From NCBI RefSeq assembly GCF_024171785.1, contig NZ_JAMTCK010000008.1, positions 361,296-425,295 on the forward strand: a DNA stretch of 64,000 bases, written 5' to 3'. Below the pieces are notes generated by a model. It made no database searches. It was not told the DNA's origin and saw only the letters and a list, made by a program, of their open reading frames with translations. Source of the stretch: Goodfellowiella coeruleoviolacea. GTDB taxonomy: Bacteria > Actinomycetota > Actinomycetes > Mycobacteriales > Pseudonocardiaceae. Positions 53,406 to 60,919 of this stretch are shown one piece after another (position 1 is the stretch's first letter; every line of letters starts with the position of its first letter). The translations under genes and the position numbers were made by a program.

Positions 53406-54620
53406 ATGTATGACGACAGCCAGCACATCGGCCGGTTGCGAGAGATTAGACTGTGGCGCCAACTCAGCATTCGGGCAGTTGCGGAACTGTCTGGCCTCAG
53501 CTTCGGATACTTGGCCAAGCTTGAACGCGGAGAGAAGCCGGTAACGAAACGCGCCACACTGGAATCCTTGGCGACTACTCTTCGGGTTTCGCCCACTGAA
53601 CTAACCGGCCAGCCCTATGGGCCCGCTGGTCAGGAGTCAAGTGAAACCCACGAGGCGCTGATGTTGCTGGAGGAATCGCTTGAATCCTTCGAGTTGGGTG
53701 ACGACCCCGGAGGGCCAATCCGGGAGTGGCACGAAGTCAGGGCTGATGTCGACCGGCTTGCTGATCTCACGCATGTGAACGCTGACTATGCCAAGCAGGG
53801 TCTCCTGGTTCCCAAGCTCATGGCGGAGTTGCACGCAGCGTATGTCCGGCAGCACGAGCATCGTCGGGACGCATTGCTCTGGTTGATTCAGTGTTACAGT
53901 GCTGCCTGCTGGACAACCAAGAGGCTGGGTGGGCGTGGACTGCCGCTCGTGGCGGCCAGGATGGCGCAAGAGTGTGCGCGAGAACTCGAAGCTCCGCAAT
54001 GGCTGGGCTACGCGACCTGGCTGCGTGGTGACGCGTCCGGCCAATTTGGCCGACAGCGGCAGTACCTGAGGACCGTTCGGACAGCGGACGATCTCAGGGG
54101 CTCCTTGAATGACCCGGAAGTAAGCCAGGTTTACGGGATGCTGCATCTCTCTGCGGCATTAGGTGCTGCCGCACAGCGGGATCGTGATGCGGCCATTGCT
54201 CACCTTGACGAAGCTGGTGCTGTTGCGAACCGTCAACAAGACGAGGTGGGTAATTTCGCTCGGCTCTGGTTCGGGCGGACGAACGTCGGAATCTGGAGGG
54301 TGGCGATAGCTGCGGAGTTGGGAGATGGGCCGAAGGTGGTGGAACTGGCCAAGGATCTGCACCCCGAGGTCATTCCTTCGCGGAGTCGTCAGGCCGAGTT
54401 CCTGTGCGACTATGGCCGGTCACTGATGACTGAGCGAGACACCTGTGACCAGGGTTTGTCAGCGGTGCTGCGCGCCGAAGCCCTGGCGCCCCAGCGGGTA
54501 AGAAATGACGTCTTCGTGCGCGAAGCTGTCGCGGATTCACTGCGGCGAGCCCGCCGTGACGCTGGAGGGCGGGAACTGCGCGGACTCGCCTGGCGGATGG
54601 GAATTGCCCCGGTCGGATGA
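53406..54620 (+). CDS. XRE-family regulator with TPR-like C-terminus
   Basis: 404 aa. N-terminal Cro/C1 helix-turn-helix (HIGRLREIRLWRQLSIRAVA, ELSGLSFGYLAKLERGEKP), then a long helical repeat region of the kind found in peptide- or small-molecule-responsive actinobacterial regulators. AGGTAGG lies just before ATG 53406. Its coding sequence is clearly less GC-biased than the neighbours (many A/T third positions), a sign of different origin. It is a mono-cistron ended by a strong terminator and is the likely regulator of the graspetide genes downstream. Confidence 0.85.
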   Translation: MYDDSQHIGRLREIRLWRQLSIRAVAELSGLSFGYLAKLERGEKPVTKRATLESLATTLRVSPTELTGQPYGPAGQESSETHEALMLLEESLESFELGDDPGGPIREWHEVRADVDRLADLTHVNADYAKQGLLVPKLMAELHAAYVRQHEHRRDALLWLIQCYSAACWTTKRLGGRGLPLVAARMAQECARELEAPQWLGYATWLRGDASGQFGRQRQYLRTVRTADDLRGSLNDPEVSQVYGMLHLSAALGAAAQRDRDAAIAHLDEAGAVANRQQDEVGNFARLWFGRTNVGIWRVAIAAELGDGPKVVELAKDLHPEVIPSRSRQAEFLCDYGRSLMTERDTCDQGLSAVLRAEALAPQRVRNDVFVREAVADSLRRARRDAGGRELRGLAWRMGIAPVG

Positions 54621-54670
54621 TCTGTCGAAGTGTGTCCTTGAAGGACAATCCCGGCACCCCCTGACACATA

Positions 54671-54702
54671 GCGTCACCTCCACAACGGAGGTGGCGCTTT
54701 TT
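54671..54702 (+). terminator. Intrinsic terminator after the XRE gene
   Basis: GCGTCACCTCC (54671-54681), loop, GGAGGTGGCGC (54687-54697) and TTTTT: a textbook Rho-independent terminator, rare in this genome. Confidence 0.88.
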
Positions 54703-54777
54703 CTTGTTGGGCGTCGAGCGCGATCACCAGAACGGGTTTCGCCCCGCCACCCCGGCCAATTCGCACGGGAGGTGGTC

Positions 54778-55023
54778 GTGGTCGACGCACTCTTCGCCGG
54801 TGCCGCCGCTGGCCTGGCCCTGATCGGTCTGGGCCTGCTCGCCCAGATCATTCACGACGTCCGGACCGCCCCGCCTCGCCGCACACCCACACCAGCCCCG
54901 TCCCCCGACCGGTCGGCCGCGCTGTCTTCCCCGGCTGGGTGTGCCCGACCCGTGGCAGGGCCGGGTGCCCTCCTCGACCCCGGCCCTGCCACGACCCACC
55001 CGGCACCGGAGGCGGCGCGGTGA
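54778..55023 (+). CDS. Small membrane protein, 81 aa
   Basis: GTG 54778 follows GGGAGG by 5 nt. The N-terminal half is one hydrophobic helix (ALFAGAAAGLALIGLGLLAQ), followed by a Pro/Ala/Ser-rich soluble tail (RTAPPRRTPTPAPSP). It starts the operon-like chain that leads to the graspetide genes and overlaps the next gene by GTGA. No homolog is recognised; it may be a membrane anchor or an export/immunity accessory. Confidence 0.55.
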   Translation: MVDALFAGAAAGLALIGLGLLAQIIHDVRTAPPRRTPTPAPSPDRSAALSSPAGCARPVAGPGALLDPGPATTHPAPEAAR

Positions 55024-55250
55024 CCACCAGCACCAGCCGGCGGTTCCTGTGGTGGCGGACCGTGGACGGCACCTGCCACGCCTTCACCGCGGACCAGGCC
55101 GGCGGGACCGACGACGGCCTGTGCGAAACCGCCTGCGACCACGTCGTCGCCGAGCAGGACCTCGTCAGGGCGGCCGGCCCGAAGCTGTGCGGGCACTGCC
55201 TGATCGTGGTCGGGGCGGGCATGCCGGACGAGGCGAGGTGGCGGGGATGA
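55020..55250 (+). CDS. Small cysteine/histidine-rich protein, 76 aa
   Basis: GTG 55020 overlaps the previous stop and has GGAGG upstream. Cys and His residues are spaced TCHAF, LCETACDH, LCGHC, suggesting zinc binding. WWRTVDGTCHAF and HCLIVVGAGMPDEARW recall small conserved proteins of Streptomyces regulator clusters. It overlaps the following HTH reading frame by ATGA. Function unknown; a regulatory partner of the HTH protein is plausible. Confidence 0.6.
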   Translation: MTTSTSRRFLWWRTVDGTCHAFTADQAGGTDDGLCETACDHVVAEQDLVRAAGPKLCGHCLIVVGAGMPDEARWRG

Positions 55251-55698
55251 GCCGGGCCGACGGCGAACTCGACCCGGTCGAGGCGATCATCTTCCGGACC
55301 GGGATCGGTGTGCGGCTGCGCGATCTTCGGCTTGCCCACGGCCTGACGGTGTGGACCAGGCGGCGGCGCGGGTCGGGGTGAACCGCAAGACCGTGTTGGC
55401 CTACGAATGGGGCGACTGCCAGGCCCGTTGGCCCCGGTTGGTGCGGCTGTGCGCGCTGTACGCGGCCGAACCGCTGGACGTGCTCATCACGGCGGCGGCC
55501 GGCGTCCACCGACACCGGGGCCGCACGGCCGGGCGTGACGGCTCGGCCTGCCACGTGGACTGGTGGCGGTGGCCGTGGTGTTCACACTGCCGATCCGACT
55601 ACGACACCGTGAGCACCATCAGTAGCAGAAAGCAACTAACCGTAACCAACGGAGATAGCTATGCCCATCACCACGGAAACCCGCCTGCTCGCGGGTGA
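55247..55698 (+). pseudogene. XRE-type HTH regulator with apparent 2-nt frameshift
   Basis: Frame 1 from ATG 55247 gives RTGIGVRLRDLRLAHGLTV and then collapses into Arg-rich nonsense with a stop at 55381. Exactly there, another frame supplies the missing half of the helix-turn-helix: VDQAAARVGVNRKTVLAYEW followed by RLVRLCALYAAEPLDVL. The join is at GGTGTGG around 55347-55354; removing one TG restores a continuous HTH domain. The second frame runs to 55698 and overlaps the RiPP precursor start by 38 nt, so its true end is uncertain. Either an inactivated regulator or a sequencing error. Confidence 0.6.
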
Positions 55699-55999
55699 AC
55701 TGTCCTCAGCAGAGCAGCGCTTCCCACTGCCCCGACCGGCGCTCACCGTTCCCCTGGCCACCGACGCCTCGACCGAGGGCATTCGGCCGTTCGGGATGCG
55801 CTTCTTCCAGCCCACCGGGGCCGCACAGGCCCCCGAACTCCCCGCGCACCGCTACAGCACCACGCGTCAGGTCTCGGTCGACAGCACCACCGGTGAGCCG
55901 ATGGTCCGGACGCTGAACGCATGGGACCGGACCACCACCGGCGGCGCGGACGGCAACGGCCCGAACGTCGAAGAGCACAAGATGGACTTCTGCGCGTGA
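55661..55999 (+). CDS. ATP-grasp-modified RiPP (graspetide) precursor peptide
   Basis: 112 aa; GGAG lies 7 nt before ATG 55661. The leader contains RPFGMRFF (residues 42-49), the PFxxRF-type recognition motif of graspetide precursors. The C-terminal core has a Thr triplet (91-93), a Gly-rich loop with Asp97-Gly98, and acidic acceptors Glu104, Glu105 and Asp109 before the terminal FCA. This fits a Thr-to-Glu/Asp ester-crosslinked stem-loop with an Asp-Gly in the loop for PIMT-dependent aspartimide formation, as in fuscimiditide-type graspetides. It is followed directly by ligase and methyltransferase genes. Confidence 0.82.
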   Translation: MPITTETRLLAGELSSAEQRFPLPRPALTVPLATDASTEGIRPFGMRFFQPTGAAQAPELPAHRYSTTRQVSVDSTTGEPMVRTLNAWDRTTTGGADGNGPNVEEHKMDFCA

Positions 56000-56892
56000 C
56001 GGTTCTCATCCTGGCGGAGGAGTACGACCCGAGCGTCGATCGGGTCGTACTCGGCCTGGCCGACCGGGTTCCGGTCGCCAGGGTGAACCTCGCGTGGTTC
56101 CCCGGACAGCTCACCCTCGACGCGGAGCTGTCCGGGGGCTTGTGGCACGGGGTGCTGCAAACGCCGGAACGCGACATCGTCCTCGGCGACGTGCGGTCAG
56201 TTTGGTTCCGCCGGCCCGCCCCGTTCGTCTTCCCCGACGACATGACACCTGCGGTCCGCGCGCACGCGGAACGCGAAGCCCGCTACGGCCTGGGCGGGGT
56301 ACTGGCCTCGATGCCGGTGCGGTGGGTCAACCACCCGCACCGCGACGCCGACGCCGCGTACAAGCCGCACCAACTCGCCACCGCCCAGCGGTGCGGGTTG
56401 GACGTGCCGCGCACGCTCATCACCAACGACCCACTGGCGGTGCGCCGGTTCGCCGCGCACGTCGGCGGACGCCTGGTCGTGAAGGTGCTGGGCTCGAACG
56501 TCCTGTACGAGGACGGGCAGCGCAAGGTGGCGCACACCCACGTGCTCACCGATGACGACCTCGACCAGGTGGCGCAGGTGCGCGTGACCGCGCACCAGTT
56601 CCAGGAGTGGGTGCCCAAGCGGCACGAGGTCCGCCTGGTCGTCGTCGGCCGACGACTCTTCGCCGCCGGCATCCACGCTGGCAGTCCAGCGTCTGAAGTG
56701 GACTGGCGAGCCGACTACGACGCGCTCACCTACTCCACTGTGGACGTGCCCGACGAGGTCGCCGCCGGGGTGCACGCGTTCATGGACGCCTGCGGGCTGG
56801 CGTTCAGCGCCCTGGACTTCGTCGTCACCCCCGACGGGCGATGGGTCTTCCTGGAATCCAACAGCGGCGGCCAGTACGGCTGGATCGAGTAG
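55996..56892 (+). CDS. ATP-grasp graspetide ligase, probably C-terminally truncated by an amber stop
   Basis: 298 aa to TAG 56890-56892. ATP-grasp features are SVWFRRPAPFVFPDD, RLVVKVLGSNVLYEDGQRK (nucleotide lysine loop), FQEWVPKRHEVRLVVVG and the metal-ligand end FLESNSGGQYGWIE. It would activate Asp/Glu side chains of the precursor and form macrocyclic esters or amides. The GTG start overlaps the precursor stop (GTGA). The reading frame beyond TAG continues ETGLPISTAITELLAG and then QQS to a TGA at 56953-56955 that overlaps the next gene in GTGA, so the ancestral end was probably 56955. Confidence 0.85.
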   Translation: MTVLILAEEYDPSVDRVVLGLADRVPVARVNLAWFPGQLTLDAELSGGLWHGVLQTPERDIVLGDVRSVWFRRPAPFVFPDDMTPAVRAHAEREARYGLGGVLASMPVRWVNHPHRDADAAYKPHQLATAQRCGLDVPRTLITNDPLAVRRFAAHVGGRLVVKVLGSNVLYEDGQRKVAHTHVLTDDDLDQVAQVRVTAHQFQEWVPKRHEVRLVVVGRRLFAAGIHAGSPASEVDWRADYDALTYSTVDVPDEVAAGVHAFMDACGLAFSALDFVVTPDGRWVFLESNSGGQYGWIE

Positions 56893-56951
56893 GAGACCGG
56901 CCTGCCCATCAGCACCGCCATCACCGAACTACTCGCAGGAGAGCAGCAATC

Positions 56952-58109
56952 GTGAAGGACTGGCAGAGCCGGGCCCGGCAACTCACCGGCCAACTCGCCG
57001 AGGGCGGCGCACTGCGCAGCGAACCGTGGAGAGCCGCGTTCGCGGCGACGCCGCGGCACGAGTTCGTTCCCGCGTACTACGAGCAGAACCCCGACGGCAC
57101 CTGGCGCGAGATCAACGCGGACCTCGACCGCGACACGTGGCTCACCGCAGTCTACTCCGACGAAACCCTCATCACCGCCCTGACCGACTCCGTCAACGGC
57201 CACGGCAACGACCGGCGCGCGGTGTCGTCGAGCACCCAGCCATCGCTGATGGCCCGGATGCTGGAAGCCCTCGACGTCCGGGACGGGCACCACGTGTTGG
57301 AGATCGGCACCGGCACCGGGTACAACGCCGCGCTGCTGTGCCACCGGCTCGGCGACAGCCGCGTGCACTCCGTGGACATCGACCACCACCTCGTTGAGGC
57401 CGCCCAGCAGCGGCTCACGCGCGTCGGATACCTGCCCACGCTGCGCGCCTGGGACGGGGCGCGTGGCCTTGCGGAGCACGGGCCCTACGACCGCATCATC
57501 GCCACCTGCGCGGTCCCAGCGGTCCCCTATGCCTGGGTGGACCAGTTGCGCGGAGCCGGGGCGATCCTGGTGGACGTCAAACCGGCGACGATGGGCGGCA
57601 ACCTGGTGCTGCTGCACCGCGATGGCGACCAGGCTGTCGGCCGGTTCCTGCCCGGCTGGGCGGGCTTCATGCAGATGCGGCACAGCACGGCCTCCGAAGA
57701 GGCTCGGCGGCTGCCCCGGCCCGACCGGTCGGAGTCGGTGTCCCGGGTCGCCAGCGTCCCGGCCGTCCCCTGGGAGGCGCCGGTCCCGTGGTTCCTGGCG
57801 ACCCGCACCATGCCGGTGGGCGTCACCTTCGGGCAGCGGTGGGACGAGCACACCCAGCAGGTGGGCGACACCTACCTCGCCGCGCCGGACGGCTCCTGGT
57901 GCGAGATCAGCGCCGAGGACGAGCACGGCAAGCGGCGCGTGTGGGAGGGCGGCCCGGTGTCCATCGTCGGCGCGATCGAAGAGGCGTACCGGCTGTGGCA
58001 CGACCTTGATGAACCCGGGTGGGACCAGCTCGGCTTGACCGTGACGCCGCACGAGCAGTACGTGTGGCTGAACGACCCGGCCAGCCCGCACCGGTGGCCG
58101 GTGGCGTAG
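56952..58109 (+). CDS. PIMT-like methyltransferase of the graspetide system
   Basis: 385 aa. HHVLEIGTGTGYNAALLCHR (about residue 115) is motif I of protein-L-isoaspartate O-methyltransferases. SSSTQPSLMARMLEAL before it matches the PIMT pre-motif. A C-terminal extension of about 150 residues (PWFLATRTMPVGVTFGQRWD, LGLTVTPHEQYVWLNDP) is typical of the methyltransferases paired with ATP-grasp RiPP ligases. It should methylate a core Asp to drive aspartimide formation. GTG 56952 overlaps the TGA ending the read-through frame of the ligase. A strong hairpin follows. Confidence 0.88.
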   Translation: MKDWQSRARQLTGQLAEGGALRSEPWRAAFAATPRHEFVPAYYEQNPDGTWREINADLDRDTWLTAVYSDETLITALTDSVNGHGNDRRAVSSSTQPSLMARMLEALDVRDGHHVLEIGTGTGYNAALLCHRLGDSRVHSVDIDHHLVEAAQQRLTRVGYLPTLRAWDGARGLAEHGPYDRIIATCAVPAVPYAWVDQLRGAGAILVDVKPATMGGNLVLLHRDGDQAVGRFLPGWAGFMQMRHSTASEEARRLPRPDRSESVSRVASVPAVPWEAPVPWFLATRTMPVGVTFGQRWDEHTQQVGDTYLAAPDGSWCEISAEDEHGKRRVWEGGPVSIVGAIEEAYRLWHDLDEPGWDQLGLTVTPHEQYVWLNDPASPHRWPVA

Positions 58110-58130
58110 CCGGCCCTCCGAAGCACGAAG

Positions 58131-58168
58131 CGCCCCCGCACTGCCCGAGGAAATGGGCGTGCGGGGCT
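58131..58168 (+). terminator. Hairpin after the graspetide methyltransferase
   Basis: GCCCC-GCAC-GCCC (58131-58146) pairs with GGGC-GTGC-GGGGC (58155-58167) around an 8-nt GAGGAAAT loop. It probably ends the graspetide operon before the CRISPR leader. Confidence 0.6.
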
Positions 58169-58186
58169 GCATTGTGGCGGGAACGG

Positions 58187-58316
58187 GGTTCGGAACCCCA
58201 AGCGTCGGGCGACACGCCGGGAGGTTCCGAAGTGGGGAGTGGCGTGTCGTCCCGGGTTCTGGGACCATGCCGCCTGGTGCCCGGGGTGATCAGCACGTTG
58301 TCCCTGATCGTTCAGG
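58187..58316 (+). promoter_or_regulatory. CRISPR array 2 leader
   Basis: 130 bp, same length as the array 1 leader and differing at roughly 8 positions over the first 115 nt. GGTTCGGAACC (58187-58197) is kept, but its partner arm is altered to GGTTCCGAAGT, weakening that hairpin. Confidence 0.65.
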
Positions 58317-58498
58317 GTGGCTGCCACCTCATCGGCCCGTAAGGGATCGCAACCAACTCCATGCGTTCACGCGGGAATCACCCAACACGTGGCTGCCACC
58401 TCATCGGCCCGTAAGGGATCGCAACCGGCTGAGCAGCAGCCACACCAGCAGGCCGCCCTCAGCGCCCGCCACCTCATCGCCGCTACGGGGAACGCAGG
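58317..58498 (+). CRISPR. CRISPR array 2: three repeats, two spacers
   Basis: 37-bp repeats starting GTGGCTGCCACC and ending GGGATCGCAAC at 58317 and 58389, and a degenerate terminal copy at 58462 (CGCCGCTACGGGGAACGCAG). Spacers are 35 and 36 nt. The repeat differs from array 1 mainly in its first 11 bases; the loop changes GCAA to GTAA, both GNRA tetraloops, and the ATCGCAAC handle is identical, so both arrays probably use the same Cas machinery encoded elsewhere. Confidence 0.9.
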
Positions 58499-58521
58499 AA
58501 CGCCCCTTCCGTGCCCGAAGG

Positions 58522-58537
58522 TTCGGGTGATCGGGGC
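58522..58537 (+). repeat. 16-bp direct repeat flanking the island, right copy
   Basis: TTCGGGTGATCGGGGC, identical to 52632-52647, 24 nt after the last CRISPR repeat. Confidence 0.55.
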
Positions 58538-58673
58538 AGCATCCACCGGCAGCCGGGTGACCGCGCCCGTGCCGGCCGCTGGCGGTCTCGTGGTTCCCGT
58601 GAGCGGGTCGGCCGGTTAGGGTGCGATCGGCCGGTGGTGGGGACGGGGTTGTCCCCCGGCGGAAGGGGGCGCG

Positions 58674-60218
58674 GTGTCCGAGTCGCTGGCGGCGGGTTCT
58701 GGGGCGGTGCGGTCGAGCACGGTGGCTGATGTGTTGCGGCGTGGCGCGGCCCGTCATCCCGATCGGGTCGCGCTGCACTTCACCGACCGGTGCTGGACCT
58801 ATGGCGAACTGGACGCGGCGGTCAGCCGGGCGGCGGCGCACCTGCTGTCGCTGGGCCTGAGCAGGGGGGACCGGGTCGCGGCCTACGGGCACAACTCCGA
58901 CGCCTATCTGATCGGGTTCCTGGCGTGCGCGCGGGTCGGGTTGGTGCACGTGCCGATCAACTACAACCTGGCCGGCGGTGAGTTGGCCTACCTGCTGGGG
59001 CAGTCCGGCAGTCGTGCGGTGCTGGTCGATCCGGTGCTGGCGGACAACGTCGCGGCCGTGCGTGACCAGTCCACAGTGGACCACGTGATCCCGTTGCGCG
59101 ACGCGGCCGGCTCGCTGCTGGAGGTCGCCGCGACCGGGCCGGCGCCCGACCTGTCGGCGCACGCGCCGGCCGACACCGACCTGGTGCAGCTGCTGTACAC
59201 CTCGGGCACCACCTCGCGGCCCAAGGGCGCGATGATGACGCACCGGGCGCTGGTGCACGAGTACCTGTCCTGTGTGGCCGCGCTGGACCTGCGCGCCGAC
59301 GACGTGCACCTGCACGCCATGCCGCTCTACCACTCGGCGCAGCTGCACGTGTTCCTGTTGCCAGCCCTGGCCGTGGGCGCCACCAACCACCTGGTGGAGA
59401 AGCCGGTGCCGGCCGACGTGCTGGCGCGTATCGAGGCCGACCGGATCACCTCGTTCTTCGCCGCGCCAACGCTGTGGGTGGCCATCGCCAACCACGCCGA
59501 CCTGGCCACCCGCGACCTGGCCACACTGCGCAAGGCCTACTACGGCGCGTCGATCATGCCGGTGCCGGTGCTGCACCGGCTCCGCGCGGCCCTGCCCGGG
59601 CTCGGCTTCTACAACTGCTTCGGCCAGTCCGAGATCGGTCCGCTGGCCACCGTGCTGCGCCCCGACGAGCACGACCAGCGACCCGACTCGGCCGGCCGGC
59701 CCGTGCTGTTCGTGGAGTTGCGCGTGGTCGACGCGGCCGGCGACGACGTGCCGGACGGCGAACTCGGCGAGGTGGTGTACCGGTCGCCCCAGCTGTGCGT
59801 CGGGTACTGGGACAAGCCGGAGGAAACCAGCGAGGCGTTCCGCGACGGCTGGTTCCACTCCGGCGACCTGGTCCGCCGGGACGCGCAGGGCTACCTCTTC
59901 GTGGTGGACCGGATCAAGGACGTGATCAACACCGGCGGTGTGCTGGTCGCCTCCCGCGAGGTGGAGGACGCCCTCTACACCCATCCGGCCGTGGCCGAGG
60001 TCGCGGTGATCGCCGTTCCCGATCCGCGGTGGATCGAGGCGGTGACCGCCGTGGTGGTGGCCAAGGCCGAGGTCACCGAGCAGGAGCTGATCGAGCACAC
60101 CCGGGGCCAGCTCGCCGGCTTCAAGGTGCCCAAGCGGGTGCACCTGGTCGACGAGCTGCCCGGCAACGCCTCCGGCAAGCTGCTCAAACGCGTGCTGCGC
60201 GAGCGGTTCACGCACTGA
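58674..60218 (+). CDS. Acyl-CoA synthetase (AMP-forming)
   Basis: 514 aa ANL-superfamily adenylating enzyme. P-loop-like motif LLYTSGTTSRPKGAMMTHRA, A5-like YNCFGQSEIGP, hinge/A7 WFHSGDLVRRDAQGYLFVVD, A8 RIKDVINTGGVLVASREVE and the catalytic Lys in ASGKLLKRVLRE are complete. It activates a carboxylic acid, probably a medium- or long-chain fatty acid, as the acyl-AMP and then CoA thioester. GTG 58674 is preceded by GGAAGGGGG. It overlaps the converging FMN reductase gene by 11 bp. Confidence 0.94.
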   Translation: MSESLAAGSGAVRSSTVADVLRRGAARHPDRVALHFTDRCWTYGELDAAVSRAAAHLLSLGLSRGDRVAAYGHNSDAYLIGFLACARVGLVHVPINYNLAGGELAYLLGQSGSRAVLVDPVLADNVAAVRDQSTVDHVIPLRDAAGSLLEVAATGPAPDLSAHAPADTDLVQLLYTSGTTSRPKGAMMTHRALVHEYLSCVAALDLRADDVHLHAMPLYHSAQLHVFLLPALAVGATNHLVEKPVPADVLARIEADRITSFFAAPTLWVAIANHADLATRDLATLRKAYYGASIMPVPVLHRLRAALPGLGFYNCFGQSEIGPLATVLRPDEHDQRPDSAGRPVLFVELRVVDAAGDDVPDGELGEVVYRSPQLCVGYWDKPEETSEAFRDGWFHSGDLVRRDAQGYLFVVDRIKDVINTGGVLVASREVEDALYTHPAVAEVAVIAVPDPRWIEAVTAVVVAKAEVTEQELIEHTRGQLAGFKVPKRVHLVDELPGNASGKLLKRVLRERFTH

Positions 60219-60819
60219 TCTCCGCGTACGGCGTGTCCCGCCGGGCCCGGTGCAGTGCGCCGCCCCACCACCACAGCTGGTCGAGCAGCAGCTTGGCGGC
60301 CTCGTTGGCCAGGTCCGGCCTGCTGGGCTGGCCGGTGGCGTCGAACTGCTCCCAGTAGTTGGCGAAGCTGACCGACGCCTGGGTGGTGACCGCGTGCATC
60401 TCGGCGAACACCAGCCGGAGCTGTTCGACCGCGCGCAGGCCGCCGCTGATCCCGCCGTAGGACACGAAACCCACCGGCTTGGCCTGCCACTGGGTGTAGT
60501 GCCAGTCGATCAGGCTCTTGATGGACGCGGGAAAGCTGTGGTTGTACTCGGGCGTGACCACGACGAAGGCGTCCGCCGCGGCCAGCCGGCCGGTGAGGTC
60601 GGCCATCTCGGCCGGGCGCGGGTAGGCGTCGCCCTCGGCCTTGGGGGAGGCGTTGGGCAGGGACAGCGGCAGCGCCACCTCGGCCAGGTCGATCAGGTCC
60701 ACGGTGAACTGGCCGTGCTGACGGGCCTGGGTGGCGAACCAGTCGGTGACGACCGGGCCGAACCGGCCCTGGCGGACGCTGGCGGTGATCACGGCGAGGT
60801 TCAGGTTCTCGATGTTCAT
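60208..60819 (-). CDS. NADPH-dependent FMN reductase family protein
   Basis: 203 aa flavodoxin-like fold. LAVITASVRQGRFGPVVTDW is the FMN phosphate loop and VVVTPEYNHSFPASIKSLID the flavin-ring motif. It reduces flavin or quinone/azo substrates with NAD(P)H. ATG 60819. It is divergent from an XRE regulator (100-bp gap), a common actinobacterial pairing in which the regulator controls the reductase. Confidence 0.93.
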   Translation of the reverse strand: MNIENLNLAVITASVRQGRFGPVVTDWFATQARQHGQFTVDLIDLAEVALPLSLPNASPKAEGDAYPRPAEMADLTGRLAAADAFVVVTPEYNHSFPASIKSLIDWHYTQWQAKPVGFVSYGGISGGLRAVEQLRLVFAEMHAVTTQASVSFANYWEQFDATGQPSRPDLANEAAKLLLDQLWWWGGALHRARRDTPYAEISA

Positions 60820-60907
60820 GCCTTCACCCTGCGGCGCTGGCGCGCGCTGAGGAAGGCCGGGCCGAAGCTGGCCCTGGCGGGGCCACCTTCCGCGCCCCCG
60901 CCCGCGT

Positions 60908-60913
60908 TATGTT
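60908..60913 (+). promoter_or_regulatory. Minus-10 box of the XRE gene, leaderless
   Basis: TATGTT ends 6 nt before GTG 60920, the expected distance for a leaderless transcript; no ribosome site is present. Confidence 0.4.
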
Positions 60914-60919
60914 GGCCGG

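Larger units (their letters stand above)
58110..58673. other. Right border of accessory island (no protein gene)
   Basis: 564 bp with a terminator hairpin, the second CRISPR leader and array, the right 16-bp direct repeat (58522-58537) and the promoter region of the acyl-CoA synthetase. No coding ORF is convincing. Confidence 0.75.

Noticed and set aside
56890..56892. TAG as pyrrolysine or another recoded amino acid
   Set aside because: No pyl genes are visible and pyrrolysine is unknown in this kind of enzyme; a nonsense mutation or read error is simpler.
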